In this document: positions 42,096 to 51,271 of the stretch, piece by piece
How the letters are laid out: each line of letters opens with the position of its first letter
Position numbering within the stretch: the stretch's first letter is position 1
NCBI RefSeq assembly: GCF_003675855.1
Contig: NZ_RCIH01000006.1
Coordinates: 124,001 to 188,000 of the forward strand
Source: Halostella salina
Lineage (GTDB): Archaea; Halobacteriota; Halobacteria; Halobacteriales; Natronoarchaeaceae
Direction: 5' to 3'
Length of the DNA: 64,000 bases
Made by a program: the position numbers and the translations under genes
The notes under the pieces: generated by a model
The model's input: the letters and a program-made list of their open reading frames with translations, nothing else
What the model was told of the DNA's origin: nothing
Databases searched by the model: none

Positions 42096-42584
42096 ATGGC
42101 CGGTACTATCGAAGTGCTCGTTCCGGGCGGCCAGGCCGACCCTGGCCCGCCGCTCGGTCCCGAGCTTGGACCGACGCCTGTCGACGTACAGGCTGTCGTC
42201 GGTGAGATCAACGACCAGACAGAAGCGTTCGACGGCACGGAAGTGCCTGTCACCGTCGAGTACGAGGACGACGGCTCCTTCGACATCGAGGTCGGCGTCC
42301 CCCCGACGGCGGAACTGATCAAGGACGAAGCCGGCTTCGAGACCGGTAGCGGCGAGCCTCAGGAGGACTTCGTCGCGGACCTCTCGGTCGACCAGGTCAA
42401 GCAGATCGCCGAGCAGAAACACCCCGACCTGCTCTCCTACGACCTGAAAAACGCCGCGAAGGAAGTCGTCGGCACCTGCACCTCGCTGGGCGTCACCATC
42501 GAGGGCGAGAACCCCCGCGAGTTCAAGCAGAAGATCGACGACGGCGAGTACGACGAGTACTTCGCCGAGGAAGCCGCGGCGTAA
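42096..42584 (+). CDS. rpl11: 50S ribosomal protein L11
   Basis: The L11 stalk-base protein that binds 23S rRNA at the GTPase centre. The 162-residue sequence has GGQADPGPPLGPELGPTPVDVQAVVGEIN, the family N-terminus, and the RNA-binding half QKHPDLLSYDLKNAAKEVVGTCTSLGVTIEGE. It ends in a Glu-rich tail. CCCTTAAACC at 42064-42073 is the promoter. In haloarchaea L11 is often on its own transcript upstream of L1-L10-L12; here the ZIP-like gene is inserted in the opposite direction. Confidence 0.98.
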   Translation: MAGTIEVLVPGGQADPGPPLGPELGPTPVDVQAVVGEINDQTEAFDGTEVPVTVEYEDDGSFDIEVGVPPTAELIKDEAGFETGSGEPQEDFVADLSVDQVKQIAEQKHPDLLSYDLKNAAKEVVGTCTSLGVTIEGENPREFKQKIDDGEYDEYFAEEAAA

Positions 42585-42656
42585 CGCCGACCGTTCTTTT
42601 CCCACATTCCTGCCGGTCAGCCGTGGCTCCAGCGGCCGCGCGTCCGTCACGTCGTG

Positions 42657-43400
42657 TCACAGCGCAACCAACACCGCGGCGTACGTGACCGCGCCTGCCA
42701 GGAAGTAGCCGAACCGGCTCTCCCGCTCGGCCGGCAGTTCCTCCTTGATGACGTTCAGGACGACCCCGCCGCCGACGAACGCGTACGCCGAGAGGGACGC
42801 GGCGTGTCCGAGGTCGACGACCGCCGCCAGGAACCAGCCCGCGAGGATCGCCGCTGCGAGCACCCACCGGCCCCACCGGTCGTACCCCGCCGCGTGGTGC
42901 CGGCGGAGTCCGTCGTCGTTGACGACGAAATGAAACCCCATCGCCACCGCGAAGGTGGCGGCTCCCCGCCCCTCGGCGGCGTAGCCGAGGAGGAGATAGC
43001 CGATCGTGGCGTTCAGCAGGCCGTACGAGAGCAGGTGCGTCCAGAGGACCGAGCTGTCCGGTCCGCCGCCGTCTGACGGATCATCGGTCCCCGAATCGCT
43101 CTTCGCGGTCCGTGCGTACCGCTCCAGCCCGTAGAACAGCACGAACCCGGCCAGCGCGATCAGGTACGCGTGGTGGGCGAGCGCGTCGACGACCGGGTGG
43201 TCGGTCGCCGCGATGGCCGCCTGCCCCGCGCTCAACTCCGGGAGGACGTGGACGAACACGTACGCGACCGAGACGCCGCCGCCGAACGACAGCCAGCCGC
43301 TCCGCGGGACGACCGCCGTGAGGCGGAGATGTTTCGCCGCGGCGTGGAGGACGGCAAGCCCCAGCGCCAGCAGGCCGGCAGTCGGGACGTGGCTTCCCAT
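42657..43400 (-). CDS. ZIP-like multi-spanning membrane protein
   Basis: A 247-residue membrane protein with seven or eight predicted helices. It has His-rich helices in a ZIP-like pattern (YVFVHVLPELSAGQAA, GFHFVVNDDGLRRHHAAGYD, VLNVIKEELPAERESRF). HVLPEL and the EELP end resemble conserved helices of ZIP metal transporters, but the match is partial, so metal transport is a suggestion. It lies between rpl11 and rpl1 in the opposite direction, interrupting the usual ribosomal cluster. A hydrophilic loop of about 25 residues (TAKSDSGTDDPSDGGG) follows helix four. Confidence 0.6.
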   Translation of the reverse strand: MGSHVPTAGLLALGLAVLHAAAKHLRLTAVVPRSGWLSFGGGVSVAYVFVHVLPELSAGQAAIAATDHPVVDALAHHAYLIALAGFVLFYGLERYARTAKSDSGTDDPSDGGGPDSSVLWTHLLSYGLLNATIGYLLLGYAAEGRGAATFAVAMGFHFVVNDDGLRRHHAAGYDRWGRWVLAAAILAGWFLAAVVDLGHAASLSAYAFVGGGVVLNVIKEELPAERESRFGYFLAGAVTYAAVLVAL

Positions 43401-43476
43401 GACGGCGGGACGACGGCGCGGCCCAAAGGCGTCTGGGGCCGGGAGCGCGGCAGTACGGCCTGCTTCCGCTTCGACG

Positions 43477-43571
43477 GGTTTAAGTTCGGCATGGGCTTCT
43501 GTCCGGACGAGACAGGCTTCGCCTGTTTCACTGACCCGTAGGAGCATTCCTGCGCACTACGGAGGTGAACG
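43477..43571 (+). promoter_or_regulatory. L1 operon promoter and structured leader
   Basis: TTTAAG at 43479-43484 predicts a start near 43507 and a leader of about 65 bases. It folds into a nine-pair hairpin (43509-43517 with 43521-43529, one G-U, loop TTC) and a second element pairing CCGTAG (43536-43541) with CTACGG (43557-43562). The latter covers the first two bases of the ribosome site GGAGGTG (43561-43567). Ribosomal protein L1 is known to bind its own mRNA leader in archaea, and this is the likely target. Confidence 0.65.
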
Positions 43572-44210
43572 ATGGCAGACCAGGAGATAGAGCAAGCAGT
43601 ATCCCGCGCACTCGAGGACGCACCCGAGCGGAACTTCCGTGAGACGGTGGACCTCGCAGTCAACTTGCGCGACTTAGATCTTAACGAACCGTCGAACCGT
43701 GTAGACGAGGACATCGTCCTGCCGTCCGGGACGGGCCAGGAGACGAGGATCGTCGTGTTCGCGGAGGGCGAGACCGCCCTCCGCGCCGAGGACGTCGCAG
43801 ACGACGTGCTCGACGGCGACGAACTGGCCGACCTGGGCGACGACGACGACGCGGCGAAGGACCTCGCCGAGGAGACCGACTTCTTCATCGCCGAGGAGGC
43901 GCTGATGCAGGACATCGGTCGCTACCTCGGTACCATCCTCGGCCCGCGAGGGAAGATGCCGACGCCGCTGTCCCCGGACGACGACGTCGTCGAAACGGTC
44001 AACCGAATGAAAAACACCGTCCAGCTTCGCAGCGGCGACCGCCGGACGTTCCACACGCGCGTCGGCGCGGAGGACATGTCCGCCGAGGAGATCGCGGACA
44101 ACATCGACGTTATCGTCCGCCGCCTGCACGCTGACCTCGAAAAGGGGCCGCTCAACATCGACACGGTCTACGTCAAGACCACGATGGGCCCCGCCGTGGA
44201 GGTGGCCTGA
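43572..44210 (+). CDS. rpl1: 50S ribosomal protein L1
   Basis: L1 stalk protein that binds 23S rRNA and helps release the E-site tRNA. It is 212 residues long. Characteristic are [37 protein letters not shown] at the N-terminus, [22 protein letters not shown] in the middle and the [11 protein letters not shown] end. It is expected to repress its own operon by binding the leader. It is the first gene of rpl1-rpl10-rpl12, with a one-base gap to rpl10. Confidence 0.98.
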   Translation: MADQEIEQAVSRALEDAPERNFRETVDLAVNLRDLDLNEPSNRVDEDIVLPSGTGQETRIVVFAEGETALRAEDVADDVLDGDELADLGDDDDAAKDLAEETDFFIAEEALMQDIGRYLGTILGPRGKMPTPLSPDDDVVETVNRMKNTVQLRSGDRRTFHTRVGAEDMSAEEIADNIDVIVRRLHADLEKGPLNIDTVYVKTTMGPAVEVA

Positions 44211-44211
44211 G

Positions 44212-45279
44212 ATGAGCGCCGGAGCGGAACGCAAGACCGAGAACCTACCCCAGTGGAAACGGGAGGAGGTCGACGAGCTCGTCGACCTCGTCGAGCGCTA
44301 CGAGAGCGTCGGCGTCGTCAACATCGCCGGCATCCCGAGCCGCCAGCTGCAGGACATGCGCCGCGACCTGCACGGTACGGCGGAGCTTCGCGTCAGCCGC
44401 AACACGCTGCTGACGCGCGCCGTCGAGGAGGTCGGCGGCGGGCTCGACGATCTGACCCCGCACCTCAAAGGGCAGGTCGGCCTCATCGGGACGAACGAGA
44501 ACCCGTTCTCGCTGTATCAGGAGCTGGAAGCCTCGAAGACGCCCGCGCCGATCGGCGCTGGCGAGGTCGCGCCCAACGACATCGTCATCCCCGAGGGTGA
44601 CACGGGCGTCGACCCGGGGCCGTTCGTCGGCGAACTCCAGAACGTCGGCGCGTCGGCCCGCATCATGGAGGGCTCCATTCAGGTCACCGAGGACAGCACC
44701 GTCCTCGAAGCCGGTGAGGAGGTTTCGGCCGACCTGGAGAACGTCCTGAACGAGCTCGGCATCGAGCCGAAGGAAGTCGGGCTGGACCTGCGCGCCGTCG
44801 TGAGCGAGGGCGTCCTGTTCGACCCCGAGGACCTGGACATCGACGTCGAGCAGTACCGCAGCGACGTGTCGACGGCCGCCGCGCGCGCCCGGAACCTCTC
44901 GGTCAACGCCGAGTATCCGACCGCGCAGACGGTCCCGACGCTCGTCTCGAAGGCGACGGGCGAGGCCAAGAGCCTCGGCCTGCAGGCCGCAATCGAGAGC
45001 CCCGACCTCGCCGACGACCTCGTGAGCAAGGCGGACGCACAGGTGCGTTCGCTCGCCGCGCAGATCGACGACGAGGAGGCGCTCCCCGAGGAACTGCAGG
45101 ATGTCGAGGCACCGACCGCGGGCGGTGCGGCCGAGGCCGACGACGAGGACGAGGACGAATCGACTGACGACAACGGCGACGCCGACGCCGGTGCGGCAGA
45201 GTCCGAGGCGGCCGACGAGGCCGACGACGATGACGACGAGGACTCCGCCGCGGAAGGACTCGGCGACATGTTCGGATAA
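44212..45279 (+). CDS. rpl10: 50S ribosomal protein L10 (P0, stalk base)
   Basis: Anchors the L12 dimers of the ribosomal stalk to 23S rRNA. The 355-residue protein has the L10/P0 core ([50 protein letters not shown]), the archaeal insertion domain ([19 protein letters not shown]), helical segments that bind L12 dimers, and a very acidic C-terminal linker. It ends with GLGDMFG, the tip shared with L12 that recruits translation GTPases. It is followed after two bases by rpl12. Confidence 0.98.
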   Translation: MSAGAERKTENLPQWKREEVDELVDLVERYESVGVVNIAGIPSRQLQDMRRDLHGTAELRVSRNTLLTRAVEEVGGGLDDLTPHLKGQVGLIGTNENPFSLYQELEASKTPAPIGAGEVAPNDIVIPEGDTGVDPGPFVGELQNVGASARIMEGSIQVTEDSTVLEAGEEVSADLENVLNELGIEPKEVGLDLRAVVSEGVLFDPEDLDIDVEQYRSDVSTAAARARNLSVNAEYPTAQTVPTLVSKATGEAKSLGLQAAIESPDLADDLVSKADAQVRSLAAQIDDEEALPEELQDVEAPTAGGAAEADDEDEDESTDDNGDADAGAAESEAADEADDDDDEDSAAEGLGDMFG

Positions 45280-45281
45280 CA

Positions 45282-45644
45282 ATGGAGTACGTTTACGCAG
45301 CACTCATCCTGAACGAGACTGGCGAAGAGCTCAACGAAGACAACATCACCGGCGTCCTCGAGGCCGCCGGCGTCGACGTGCAGGAGTCCCGCGTCAAGGC
45401 CCTCGTGGCCGCGCTGGAGGACGTCGACATCGACGAGGCGGTCGCCGAGGCCGCCGCAGTGCCCGCCGGCGGTGCCGCCGCGGCACCCGCCGACGACGGC
45501 GGTGCTGACGAGGAGGCCGCCGACGAGGGCGGCGACGAGGAGACCGAGGAAGCCGACGAGGACCTGCCGGACACGCAGGACGACGACGATGACGACGGCG
45601 ACGACGAGGCCAGCGGCGAGGGCCTCGGCGAACTCTTCGGCTAA
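45282..45644 (+). CDS. rpl12: 50S ribosomal protein L12 (P1, stalk)
   Basis: The flexible stalk protein that recruits and activates EF-1A and EF-2. It is 120 residues long. The N-terminal dimerisation domain [31 protein letters not shown] is followed by an Ala/Gly hinge and a long Asp/Glu stretch. It ends with GLGELFG, almost identical to the L10 tip. It is last in rpl1-rpl10-rpl12. Haloarchaeal P1 proteins are usually around 115 residues, so the acid tail is slightly long but normal. Confidence 0.98.
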   Translation: MEYVYAALILNETGEELNEDNITGVLEAAGVDVQESRVKALVAALEDVDIDEAVAEAAAVPAGGAAAAPADDGGADEEAADEGGDEETEEADEDLPDTQDDDDDDGDDEASGEGLGELFG

Positions 45645-45767
45645 GTCACTTCCCGCAACTCACCCGCTTTTATCGACGCCGCACCGTGCCCGAGCCGTCG
45701 CTGTCCCGACCTGAGCGGGCGGTGCGTTGCGAACGTTCAAGTCGGAAGCCGCGGCCACCGGACGGCG

Positions 45768-47009
45768 ATGGACGTCGCTGGAGTCAGGATACTCGTTGGT
45801 CCCGGACGGAGCCTCGCAGTCGTGGTGTTCGTCATCGGCGGCGTGGCGCTCGGCACGGTTTCGGGGCTGGTCCCCGGACTCCACGCCAACAACTTCGCGC
45901 TCCTGCTGGCCGCCGCGGCGAGCGAGATACCCGGCCCGCCGCTCCTGATCGGCGTGGCGATGCTGTCGGCCGGCGTCGTCCACACGTTCCTCGACGCGGT
46001 GCCCGCGCTGGCGCTCGGCGTCCCGGACGCCGCGATGGCGGCGACGGCGCTCCCCGGGCATCGGCTCGTCATCGCCGGCCAGGGGTACGAGGCGATCAGG
46101 CTCTCGGCGCTCGGCAGCGGGCTGGCCGTCGCCGTCGCGCTCCCGCTCGCGGTGCCCGTGACGCGCGTGATGACGGCCGTCTACCCGACGCTCCGGTCGC
46201 ACCTGACGCTGGTGCTCGCCGGCGTCGTCGTCCTCCTGGTCGCGACCGAGCGGTCAGCACGTGCCGCCGCGGCGGGGTTCGGAACGTTCGCGGCGAGTAC
46301 GGGCCTCGGCGCGCTGACCCTCGACCTCTCGCCCGCCGCGCCGCTCGGGACCGGCGGGATGCTGACGCCGCTGTTCGCCGGCCTGTTCGGCGCGCCGGTG
46401 CTGGTTGATGCACTCGACGGTGCGGGCGTCCCGGAGCAGGCCGACCCCGCCATCGCGTCCTCGCGTCGCGCGGTGTTCGGGATGGCCGCAGCGGGCGCGC
46501 TGGCCGGTGCAGCCGTCGGCTACCTGCCCGGCGTCTCCAGCGCCATCGCCGCGGTGGCCGTGCTGACGGTCACGCCCGGCGGCGCGGGCGACAGGGGGTA
46601 CGTCGTGGCGACCAGCGGCGTCAATACGGCGAATACGCTGTTCGCGCTGTTCGCGCTCGTCGCCCTCCGGCAGCCCCGAACCGGCGTCCTCGTCGCGTTC
46701 GACGAGGTCGGCGCGCCGCTGAACCTGCCGCTGCTGGTCGCGGCTGCGGCGCTCGCCAGCGTCGCCGGGTTCGTGCTCGTCCTCGCGCTCGGCGACCGGT
46801 ATCTCCGGGTCGTCGGCCGGATGGACTACCGGCGACTTTCCCTCGCGGTGCTCGCGCTGCTGGTCTGTATCTCCGCCCTGTTCGCGGGCGTCGTCGGCGT
46901 CGGCACGTTCCTCGTGAGCGCCGCCCTCGGGCTGGTTCCGGTCCGGTTCGGCGCGCGGCGCGTCCACCTGATGGGCGTCCTCATCGGCCCGCTCGCGCTC
47001 GGCCTGTGA
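45768..47009 (+). CDS. TctA-like permease, archaeal DUF112 (COG1784) type
   Basis: A 413-residue membrane protein with about 10-12 helices in two related halves. The first half opens with GTVSGLVPGLHANNFALLLAA and the second repeats the motif as GAAVGYLPGVSSAIAAVAVL. These G-x-x-PG-x repeats mark the TctA family (large subunit of tripartite tricarboxylate transporters). The archaeal stand-alone branch lacks TctB and TctC nearby, so the substrate and energy coupling are unknown. It probably has its own promoter in the 120 bases after rpl12. Confidence 0.85.
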   Translation: MDVAGVRILVGPGRSLAVVVFVIGGVALGTVSGLVPGLHANNFALLLAAAASEIPGPPLLIGVAMLSAGVVHTFLDAVPALALGVPDAAMAATALPGHRLVIAGQGYEAIRLSALGSGLAVAVALPLAVPVTRVMTAVYPTLRSHLTLVLAGVVVLLVATERSARAAAAGFGTFAASTGLGALTLDLSPAAPLGTGGMLTPLFAGLFGAPVLVDALDGAGVPEQADPAIASSRRAVFGMAAAGALAGAAVGYLPGVSSAIAAVAVLTVTPGGAGDRGYVVATSGVNTANTLFALFALVALRQPRTGVLVAFDEVGAPLNLPLLVAAAALASVAGFVLVLALGDRYLRVVGRMDYRRLSLAVLALLVCISALFAGVVGVGTFLVSAALGLVPVRFGARRVHLMGVLIGPLALGL

Positions 47010-47079
47010 CCGCGGGTAGCCCGGTAGCTCCCCGGCCGGAAAAACAACGGTTAAAAGTGGGCGTGCGGTACGGGTGTGT

Positions 47080-47259
47080 ATGAGCGAGTCGGAACAGAAA
47101 CGAGCGCAGAAGTGCGTCTCCTGCGGGATCAACATCTCCGGGACGACCGCCGCCGCGTTCAAGTGTCCGGACTGCGGGCACCAGATCTACCGGTGTTCGA
47201 AGTGTCGCAAGCAGAGCAACCTCTACAAGTGCCCCGACTGCGGGTTCACGGGTCCGTAA
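47080..47259 (+). CDS. HVO_2753-like double zinc-finger protein
   Basis: A 59-residue protein with four CPxC-like pairs (CVSC, CPDC, CSKC, CPDC), forming two zinc-binding sites in the zinc-ribbon RNA-binding-like COG2888 family. In Haloferax volcanii the homologue HVO_2753 has been studied as a micro-protein that affects swarming and biofilm. It ends two bases before the EF-1beta gene, and the pairing is widespread in archaea, which suggests a link with translation. GGTTAAAAG at about 47050-47058 is the likely promoter. Confidence 0.9.
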   Translation: MSESEQKRAQKCVSCGINISGTTAAAFKCPDCGHQIYRCSKCRKQSNLYKCPDCGFTGP

Positions 47260-47261
47260 CC

Positions 47262-47528
47262 ATGGGAAAGGTAGCCGCCAAGATCAAGGTCATGCCGCAG
47301 AGCCCGGACGTCGACCTGGACGACCTCCAGGAGCGTCTGGAGAACACCCTCCCCGAGGGTGCGAAGATCAACGGCGTCGAGCGTGACGAGGTCGCGTTCG
47401 GCCTGGTCGCGCTGTACCCCACCGTCATCGTCCCCGACGATGCCGGCGGCACCGAGGCCGTCGAGGAGGAGTTCAGCACCGTCGACGACGTCGAGAGCGT
47501 CGAAGTCGAGAACGTCGGTCGGATTTAA
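47262..47528 (+). CDS. ef1b: Translation elongation factor 1-beta (aEF-1B)
   Basis: The nucleotide exchange factor that reloads EF-1A with GTP. The 88-residue protein is a single alpha-beta domain, [27 protein letters not shown], with the conserved core [36 protein letters not shown]. It lacks the N-terminal extensions of eukaryotic eEF1B. It starts two bases after the zinc-finger gene; the two are clearly one transcript. CTCTTTTC about 30 bases after the stop could end transcription. Confidence 0.97.
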   Translation: MGKVAAKIKVMPQSPDVDLDDLQERLENTLPEGAKINGVERDEVAFGLVALYPTVIVPDDAGGTEAVEEEFSTVDDVESVEVENVGRI

Positions 47529-47740
47529 CCGGCCCGCTGGCGTCCCGAACGCTCGGACCGCTCTTTTCGACCAGCGCCGTTCGTCAGCGATGCATATTAC
47601 GCGGACGGATCGCGACGAAGGTAGCCGAGGGCTTATCAGTGAAGCCGGGACCAGCCTCGGCGTGACCTGACGACTCGCCGCGGGGGCGGACGAGGCGGGA
47701 ACGCGGCACACCCCTCGCGGACCGGCGCGCCGTCCGTACG
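47529..47740. other. Convergent gap between ef1b and cystathionine synthase genes
   Basis: About 210 bases with no supported gene. CGCTCTTTTCG (47560-47570) is a pyrimidine-rich run that may terminate the ef1b transcript. The middle (47580-47670) has a lower GC content and a GAGGC/GCCTC-type pairing potential but no tRNA-like or C/D-box structure that I could find. Confidence 0.4.
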
Positions 47741-48907
47741 CTATTCGAGTGCCGACTCCATTGCTTGCGCAAGGTCGGCCCGCAGGTCCTCGACGTGCTC
47801 GACGCCGACGCTGGCTCTGATGAGGCCATCGGAGAGCCCGGCAGCGATGCGCTCCTCGCGGGGGATCGAGGCGTGGGTCATCGTCGCGGGCTGTTCGATG
47901 AGGCTCTCGACGCCGCCGAGGCTCTCCGCGAGCGTGAACACCTCCGTGTTCGAGACGAAGGCGGCCGCCTCGTCCAGGCTCGCGTCGAGTTCGAAGCTGA
48001 GCATGCCACCGAAGTCGTCCATCTGCTCGGCAGCTATCTCGTGGCCGGGGTGGGACTCCAGTCCGGGGTAGTACACCCTGTCGACGTCGGGGTGGTCGTC
48101 GAGCCACGCGGCCAGTTCCCGGGCGTTGTCGCAGTGGCGGTCCATCCTGACGGGGAGCGTCTTGGTGCCGCGAAGGACGAGGAAACACTCGTGGGGGCCC
48201 GGCGTCGCGCCGACGCTGTTCTGGTAGAACCCAAACCGTTCGTCGAGTTCCTCGTCGTTCGTCAGCAGCGCACCGCCGACGACGTCCGAGTGGCCGCCGA
48301 GGTACTTCGTCAGGGAGTGCGTCACGACGTCGGCTCCCAGATCGAGCGGGCGCTGGAGGTACGGCGTCGCGAAGGTGTTGTCGATCGCACAGAGCGCATC
48401 GCGGTCGTGGGCGATCTCGGCAGCTCCTGCGATGTCGACGATCGACATCAGGGGGTTGGTCGGCGTCTCCAGCCACAGCAGTTCCGTCTCCTCGCGGAAC
48501 GCCGACTCGATGGCGTCGAGGTCGGTCATGTCGACGTAGCTGAACTCGATGTCGTACTCGGTGTACACCTGGTCGAAGATGCGCCGGGTGCCGCCGTAGA
48601 TGTCCTCGCCGCTGACGACGTGGTCGCCCGACTCCAGCAGGTTGAGGACGGTGTTGATCGCGCCCATCCCGGAGGAGAAGCAGCGCCCGTGGGCGGCGTT
48701 CTCCAGGCTGGCGAGGTTCGCTTCCAGGTCGGTCCGTGTCGGGTTGCCGGTCCGGGAGTACTCGTAGCCGCGGTGCTCCCCTGGTGCGTCCTGCTCGTAC
48801 GTGGAGTTGGCGTGGATCGGCGTCATCAGCGCGCCGGTTTCCTCGTCTGGCTCCTGTCCGGCGTGGATCGACCGCGTCTCGAAGCGGAACTCGTCGTCCT
48901 CGGACAT
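47741..48907 (-). CDS. metB: Cystathionine gamma-synthase / gamma-lyase family PLP enzyme
   Basis: A 388-residue PLP enzyme of sulfur amino-acid metabolism. It opens with [31 protein letters not shown], has [36 protein letters not shown], and the PLP lysine (about residue 200) in [16 protein letters not shown]. The end is [36 protein letters not shown]. Sequence motifs do not separate synthase (metB) from lyase; the symbol is provisional. A methionine synthase pair about 4 kb away fits a synthase role. Confidence 0.85.
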   Translation of the reverse strand: MSEDDEFRFETRSIHAGQEPDEETGALMTPIHANSTYEQDAPGEHRGYEYSRTGNPTRTDLEANLASLENAAHGRCFSSGMGAINTVLNLLESGDHVVSGEDIYGGTRRIFDQVYTEYDIEFSYVDMTDLDAIESAFREETELLWLETPTNPLMSIVDIAGAAEIAHDRDALCAIDNTFATPYLQRPLDLGADVVTHSLTKYLGGHSDVVGGALLTNDEELDERFGFYQNSVGATPGPHECFLVLRGTKTLPVRMDRHCDNARELAAWLDDHPDVDRVYYPGLESHPGHEIAAEQMDDFGGMLSFELDASLDEAAAFVSNTEVFTLAESLGGVESLIEQPATMTHASIPREERIAAGLSDGLIRASVGVEHVEDLRADLAQAMESALE

Positions 48908-49042
48908 GGTCGACCCAACGCGGCGACCGCGGAAAGGGTTATCTCTCTTCGTCCCCCGGAACCCCGTCGTCCGGCGTCTACGGGCGGGCGAGGTGGGAAC
49001 GCACCTTTTATAACCGTCAGCGGACAAGGACTGTCCACGACT

Positions 49043-49333
49043 ATGCCGAACTCCAACGGACCTCGCAAGAAAACGCGGAACAAGCTCTCGAACGACCCCC
49101 GCGACCGCGGCTCGTCGCCGCCACAGCGAGCGATTCAGGACTTCGAGACGGGCCAGAAGGTCCACCTGAAGATCGACCCGAGCGTGCCCGACGGTCGCTT
49201 CCACCCGCGCTTCGACGGGCGGACGGGCGAAGTCGAAGGCGAGCAGGGTAGCTGTTTCAAGGTCGCTATCAACGACGGCGGCAAGGACAAGACGCTCATC
49301 GTCGCCCCGCAGCACCTGCGCGCCCAGCAGTAG
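49043..49333 (+). CDS. rpl21e: 50S ribosomal protein L21e
   Basis: A 96-residue archaeal/eukaryal-type ribosomal protein that binds 23S rRNA near 5S rRNA. It begins [23 protein letters not shown] and contains [38 protein letters not shown], the family signature. CTTTTATAACC at 49005-49015 is a strong TATA element, so the transcript starts near 49036. It is one base away from the rpb4 gene, and opens the conserved archaeal cluster that continues to the methyltransferase at 52391. Confidence 0.98.
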   Translation: MPNSNGPRKKTRNKLSNDPRDRGSSPPQRAIQDFETGQKVHLKIDPSVPDGRFHPRFDGRTGEVEGEQGSCFKVAINDGGKDKTLIVAPQHLRAQQ

Positions 49334-49334
49334 C

Positions 49335-49691
49335 ATGACGATCTTCAAAGAGAAGGTAGACGAGGACTACCTCACCATCTCCGAGGCCAAGGAACTGCTC
49401 GCCGACGTGGAGGCGGAGCGTGCCGCCGACGAGGACCGGGAGATGCGGTACGAACTCGCCCGGGCCATCGAGCACGTGAACCGCTTCGCGCTGCTCACCC
49501 CCGAGGAGTCCCGCGAACTGGTCGAGGAGCTGACCGAACTGGAGAAGGTCGACGAGGTGACCGCGTACAAGATCGCCGACCTGCTGCCGCGTGACCGGGA
49601 CGAACTCCGCGCGGTGTACGCACAGGAGCGATACTCCCTCTCCGGCGACGAACTCGACGACGTGCTGAACGTCGTCGCAAAGTACGTCTGA
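49335..49691 (+). CDS. rpoF: RNA polymerase Rpb4-like subunit (RpoF)
   Basis: Forms the stalk of archaeal RNA polymerase with RpoE. It is 118 residues long, helical and acidic, with the pattern YLTISEAKELLADVEAERAADEDREMRYELARAIEHVNRFALLTPEESRELVEEL, then LPRDRDELRAVYAQERYSLSGDELDDVLNVV, typical of the Rpb4 fold. It starts two bases after rpl21e. The eL21-RpoF-DUF655-KsgA order is conserved in archaea and supports the call. Confidence 0.92.
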   Translation: MTIFKEKVDEDYLTISEAKELLADVEAERAADEDREMRYELARAIEHVNRFALLTPEESRELVEELTELEKVDEVTAYKIADLLPRDRDELRAVYAQERYSLSGDELDDVLNVVAKYV

Positions 49692-49782
49692 TCGGCCCGA
49701 CCGGCCTGCAACGTCCCGCTCGGCACCGAATCCCGTTGCGGGCGACGGTTTAAGTGTCCCCTCGCCGTACTCGTACGTCAGG

Positions 49783-50373
49783 ATGACCGACACCGACAGC
49801 GACGAGCCGGTGGTTCGCCGCGCAGTGTTGCTGGATTACATGCCACACGGGCGGGCGGACGACGACCGGCCGCAGTACCAGAAGCCGCCGCTTGCCTACG
49901 CGGTCGGCGAGGCGGACTTCCGGCTCTTCGAGATCGTCTTCGAGGAGGACGCGGACGCCGCGATCGGTGACTCGGTCGCCGTGGAGCCCCGGGAGGAGCG
50001 CGAGGCGATAGACCGCGTCCGGACGGTCGACTACGAGGAGCTGTCGGGCGGCGCGCAGTCGGAACTGGAGTACGTCATCGAGGAGATCGTCGCCGAGAAC
50101 GAGGAGCGGTTCGTCGACTTCTACAACGACGCCCAGCCGATCACGCTCCGGCTCCACCAGCTGAACCTGCTGCCCGGTATCGGGAAGAAGCTCAGGAACA
50201 ACGTGCTGGACGAGCGCAAGCGGGGGCGGTTCGAGAGCTTCGACGACCTCGAGGACCGGATCGCCGGACTGCACGATCCCAAGGGGGTGCTGGCCGAGCG
50301 GATCTTGGAGGAGCTTCGGGACGACGACCTGAAATACCGGGCGTTCGTAGGCAGAGAGGGCGAGGACGGGTAG
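49783..50373 (+). CDS. DUF655 predicted RNA-binding protein with helix-hairpin-helix
   Basis: A 196-residue protein of the archaeal COG1491/DUF655 family. It has an N-terminal beta-rich part (YMPHGRADDDRPQYQKPPLAYAVGEADFRLFEIVF) that looks like an OB or RNA-binding fold, and a C-terminal HhH domain (LHQLNLLPGIGKKLRNNVLDERKRGRFESFDDLEDRIAGLHDPKGVL, about residues 125-172). The biochemical role is not known, but it is always next to ksgA, so it probably acts in rRNA or tRNA maturation. GGTTTAAG (49748-49755) is its own promoter. Confidence 0.9.
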   Translation: MTDTDSDEPVVRRAVLLDYMPHGRADDDRPQYQKPPLAYAVGEADFRLFEIVFEEDADAAIGDSVAVEPREEREAIDRVRTVDYEELSGGAQSELEYVIEEIVAENEERFVDFYNDAQPITLRLHQLNLLPGIGKKLRNNVLDERKRGRFESFDDLEDRIAGLHDPKGVLAERILEELRDDDLKYRAFVGREGEDG

Positions 50374-50428
50374 TCGTCCGTCTCCCGGAGGGTTTTAAGC
50401 CGTCCGTTGCATACCGGCGGGTAACCGA

Positions 50429-51271
50429 ATGAGAGACCCAGACGGGCTCCTGGCGAGGGCAGGAGTCAGCGGGAACCCCGACCGCGACCAGCACTTTCTG
50501 GTCGACGACCGCGTGCTCGACCGACTGCCGTCGTACGCGGCCGACGCCGGCGTCGACTGCTCGCACGTGCTGGAGATCGGCGCGGGGACCGGCGCGCTCA
50601 CCGACCGGCTGCTCGACGTGGCCGGCGAGGTGACCGCCGTCGAACGGGACCCCGAACTCGCCGCGTTCCTGCGGGAGGAGTTCGCCGAGGCCATCGAGGC
50701 GGGCGACTTGACGGTGGTCGAGGGCGACGCGCTGGAGGTCGACCTCCCTGACTTCACCGCTTCGGTGTCGAACCTGCCCTACGGCGCGTCCAGCGAGATC
50801 GCCTTCCGCCTGCTCCCCCTCGCGACGCCGCTCGTGTTGATGTTTCAGACGGAGTTCGCCGAGCGGATGGCGGCCGAACCCGGCGAGGACGACTACGGCC
50901 GGCTCTCCGTGTCGGCCGGCCACTACGCAGACGTGGAGGTCGTCGAGACGGTTCCGAGGGAGGCGTTCTCGCCGCCGCCGGCCGTCGAGAGCGCCGTCGT
51001 GCGGACGACGCCGCGGGACCCGGCGTACGAGGTCGACGACGACGACTTTTTCCTCCGGTTCGTGAAAGCGCTGTTCACACAGCGGCGCAAGACGATGCGA
51101 AACGCCGTTCGAAACACCGCCCACATCTCGGGGCTCGACGACGCAGACGCCGTCGTGGCGGCCGCCGACGAGTCCCTGATGGACATGCGCGCGGGGAACG
51201 TGACGCCGGCCGAGTTCGCGGAACTCGCGACGCTGGCGACAGCAGTCGGGAGGGAGGACGATGCTGGCTGA
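50429..51271 (+). CDS. ksgA: rRNA adenine dimethyltransferase RsmA/KsgA
   Basis: Dimethylates the two adjacent adenosines at the end of 16S rRNA in a late step of small-subunit assembly. The 280-residue protein has DQHFLVDDRVLDRL, the SAM loop VLEIGAGTGALTDRLL, VEGDALEVD and the catalytic NLPY in VSNLPYGASSEI (about residue 113). FTQRRKTMRNAVR is the C-terminal RNA-binding motif. TTTTAAG at 50392-50398 is the promoter. The end overlaps the MscS start by 11 bases. Confidence 0.96.
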   Translation: MRDPDGLLARAGVSGNPDRDQHFLVDDRVLDRLPSYAADAGVDCSHVLEIGAGTGALTDRLLDVAGEVTAVERDPELAAFLREEFAEAIEAGDLTVVEGDALEVDLPDFTASVSNLPYGASSEIAFRLLPLATPLVLMFQTEFAERMAAEPGEDDYGRLSVSAGHYADVEVVETVPREAFSPPPAVESAVVRTTPRDPAYEVDDDDFFLRFVKALFTQRRKTMRNAVRNTAHISGLDDADAVVAAADESLMDMRAGNVTPAEFAELATLATAVGREDDAG

